The translations under genes and the position numbers were made by a program. This document shows, piece by piece, positions 46,895-48,814 of a stretch of 48,814 nt of DNA (positions within the stretch are counted from its first letter, which is position 1; every line of letters begins with the position of its first letter). This DNA comes from a virus. The notes under the pieces are model-generated. The model saw only the letters and a list, made by a program, of their open reading frames with translations, was not told the origin of the DNA and searched no databases. The stretch covers positions 1 through 48,814 of the IMG/VR virus record IMGVR_UViG_3300050821_007486. One strand, written 5' to 3'.

Positions 46895-47994
46895 AGAATG
46901 TTAGAATTAGTTATGGAGCATTAGTACCTACTGCTGGTTTGGCAAGTATTGTAATTACTGCTGACAAATCTGTTCAAGTTTCTTCACCTGCTGCGGTAGG
47001 TGGTTATATAATAAATCCTGCTACTGCTTCTGATCAAAATTTAAATTCTCCAGCTATTCTTTTTGTTGATCCTTCTGGACCTGCTAATAATGGTATTAGT
47101 CCAACAACAATTCAACTTTGGCCAGGAGTTAGATATGAATTACCTCCAAATCCTGTTAATGGTGTTTGGGTAAATTCTAATTGGACTGGGCATAAATTTA
47201 CAGTAGTTCAATATTTACAGTATGTTCCATCAGCATACGCTCCAATTACAGGACCATTTCCTCCTTCTGATGTTACTGGATTAAAAGAAACTATTAGGTC
47301 TTATCTATATCAAGAATACTCAGATGATGATGATTTACAAGCGTTTGTGCGTTCCTATAATGAAATGATGCAAGATATTGTTGATACATTTAACGGATTG
47401 AATTTACCAATTTATACCAAATCTCCTGTTGCTGGCCCTGTGCTAGATTGGGTAGGACAGGGAGTTTATGGATTAGCTAGACCTAGTTTAAATTCTGGAC
47501 AATATAAAACGTTGGGTCCATATAATTCTATGAATTATGGTGAGAACGCTGCTGCTTACGATGGATGGGAACTATTGTATCCTAATCAAATTGCAACTAC
47601 AAATGATGATATTTATAGGCGTATTCTAACGTGGCACTATTCTAAGGGAGATGGAAAATACTTCTCTATTCCTTGGTTAAAGAAGCGCGTGATGCGATTC
47701 TTAATGGGAACAAATGGAACACAGCCTAATATAGATCAACATTATCAAATTAGTGTTTCACTAAGCCCTAACTGTGGCGCCACTATTAGGTTCGTCACTG
47801 GAAATAGAATAGTAACTGGTGGCGCGACATATAACTCAAATAATTTTGAATATAATAATGTGAGATATGAGGAAGTAGATTCAATATATATTCCGCTTCC
47901 TTCATTACCTAATATGCAAGATTTTGCTCAAGCAGTTAGTTCTGGTGTACTAGAATTACCATTCCAATATAAATGGGATGTGGTCGTAGGCTAG
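46891..47994 (+). CDS. Baseplate/tail protein (gpI-like C-terminal part)
   Basis: 367 aa, GTG start overlapping the upstream stop. N-terminal about 115 residues are strand-rich; the C-terminal part (YLYQEYSDDDDLQAFVRSYN, then GPVLDWVGQGVYGL) resembles the gpI/Mu gp48-type protein that follows gpJ. Apparently extra N-terminal domain fused to a gpI-like part. Confidence 0.6.
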   Translation: MKNVRISYGALVPTAGLASIVITADKSVQVSSPAAVGGYIINPATASDQNLNSPAILFVDPSGPANNGISPTTIQLWPGVRYELPPNPVNGVWVNSNWTGHKFTVVQYLQYVPSAYAPITGPFPPSDVTGLKETIRSYLYQEYSDDDDLQAFVRSYNEMMQDIVDTFNGLNLPIYTKSPVAGPVLDWVGQGVYGLARPSLNSGQYKTLGPYNSMNYGENAAAYDGWELLYPNQIATTNDDIYRRILTWHYSKGDGKYFSIPWLKKRVMRFLMGTNGTQPNIDQHYQISVSLSPNCGATIRFVTGNRIVTGGATYNSNNFEYNNVRYEEVDSIYIPLPSLPNMQDFAQAVSSGVLELPFQYKWDVVVG

Positions 47995-48005
47995 GAAAAA
48001 ATAAG

Positions 48006-48814
48006 ATGGCTCTGCTGTTTACTAACAATGCTACTACTAATATTTCAGGTTCTATTCTTCCAATAGATACCGCAGTTAATCTAACTGGAGGTACTGGTGT
48101 TGAGTTTCCTCAACCTGTTAATCCTGATGATTATTTTATTGCAACATTTATTGATACGATTACTGGAACTATTAGAGAGATAGTTCATGTTACGAATATG
48201 ACTGGAGATACGGCAACTATTATCCGTGCTCAAGAAGGAACTGTTGCTTTACCGTGGCCAGCTGGTTCTGTATTTACGCACAATCATACAGCTGGTGCAA
48301 TGCAAGCAATGATGCAAAAAGGTGCTTTGGGAAGCAATAGTATTATCTATAATGGTGATGATACTGGCATTGTTAATGCTATTCAAGTTGCAGCAGTTGA
48401 ACCTCCAATAACTGCATTAGCTGTTGGTATGACATTTGATATTGTTATTGCCAATACTGTTACTGGCCCAGCTACAATGCAGGTGACAGGATTTCCTCCA
48501 TATCCTGTTTATAGAGCAGATAGTTCAGCTATACAAGCAGGTGATATTACTATTGGACAACAAGCATTTCTGACATTTACTGGTTCTGCATTTCAATTGA
48601 ACAATTACAAACCTGCTGGCGCGCCTAATGTTATTCATGTTGGACAGGATATTGGTCCAGTTAATAATATTCGTGCAACTGTTGCGCCACCAATAGTTGG
48701 TAATTATATTCCAGGTACACAATTTAATATTGTAATTGGTAATACAAATACTGCTGATGTAACAGCTAGTTTTAATGGTTCTCCAGGATTACCTGTTTAT
48801 GAATATACAGGAAG
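48006..48814 (+). CDS. Tail fibre protein (partial, runs off the window)
   Basis: 269 codons visible from the ATG at 48006, no stop. The start is fibre-like: an ISGSILPIDTAVNLTGGTG segment, IDTITGTIREIVHVTN, then a RAQEGTVALPWPAGS motif typical of tail-fibre N-termini. Two approximately repeated units begin at 48381 and 48669 (96 codons apart; shared FDIVIANT/FNIVIGNT). Attaches to the baseplate and probably binds the host. Confidence 0.75.
   Translation, partial: MALLFTNNATTNISGSILPIDTAVNLTGGTGVEFPQPVNPDDYFIATFIDTITGTIREIVHVTNMTGDTATIIRAQEGTVALPWPAGSVFTHNHTAGAMQAMMQKGALGSNSIIYNGDDTGIVNAIQVAAVEPPITALAVGMTFDIVIANTVTGPATMQVTGFPPYPVYRADSSAIQAGDITIGQQAFLTFTGSAFQLNNYKPAGAPNVIHVGQDIGPVNNIRATVAPPIVGNYIPGTQFNIVIGNTNTADVTASFNGSPGLPVYEYTG

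Overview
The window is a continuous stretch of a tailed-phage (contractile-tail, myovirus-type) genome, AT-rich overall, with no bacterial housekeeping genes, no integrase and no recognisable repressor. The head and tail genes belong to the portal DUF1073 / maturation protease DUF2213 / capsid DUF2184 / sheath DUF3383 group, so a Gram-negative host is likely. Several small early proteins look like families I associate with phages and prophages of Alphaproteobacteria, so such a host is plausible but not shown.

Layout. (1) 18-1343: a rightward archaeo-eukaryotic-type primase behind its own promoter. (2) 1323-14304: a long leftward cluster of about 40 small genes, tightly packed, with many zinc-binding, membrane and secreted products, read from a promoter at 14765-14793. 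Its gaps hold a dense set of RNA hairpins, including three copies of a three-hairpin element whose stems differ in sequence but stay paired. (3) 14951-15860: leftward terminase small subunit and a companion gene. (4) 16015-17765: a rightward small gene and a superfamily-3-like helicase. (5) 17766-18860: about 1.1 kb without genes, with iteron-like 33-bp repeats and dyads, a candidate replication origin. (6) 18861-19460: a GC-rich single gene with its own terminator, probably acquired. (7) 19570-23028: a second leftward early operon whose first gene is a NusG/RfaH-like antitermination factor. (8) 23360-48814: rightward packaging, head and tail genes: large terminase, proline-rich repeat protein, portal, Nudix-protease-scaffold fusion, decoration protein, capsid, connectors, sheath, tube, frameshifted tail chaperone, tape measure with two wall-degrading domains, baseplate, and the start of a tail fibre.

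How it fits together. Five promoters share one unusual form (TTGCCT, 17-nt spacer ending in TGC, TAtnnT) and drive the primase, the helicase pair, the terminase small subunit pair and both leftward early operons. No such promoter was seen in front of the structural genes. Clear intrinsic terminators interrupt both the early cluster (8515-8550) and the late operon (26430-26462). Together with the phage NusG paralogue this suggests that antitermination or attenuation controls much of the genome. That is an inference; the promoters, hairpins and terminators are directly visible.
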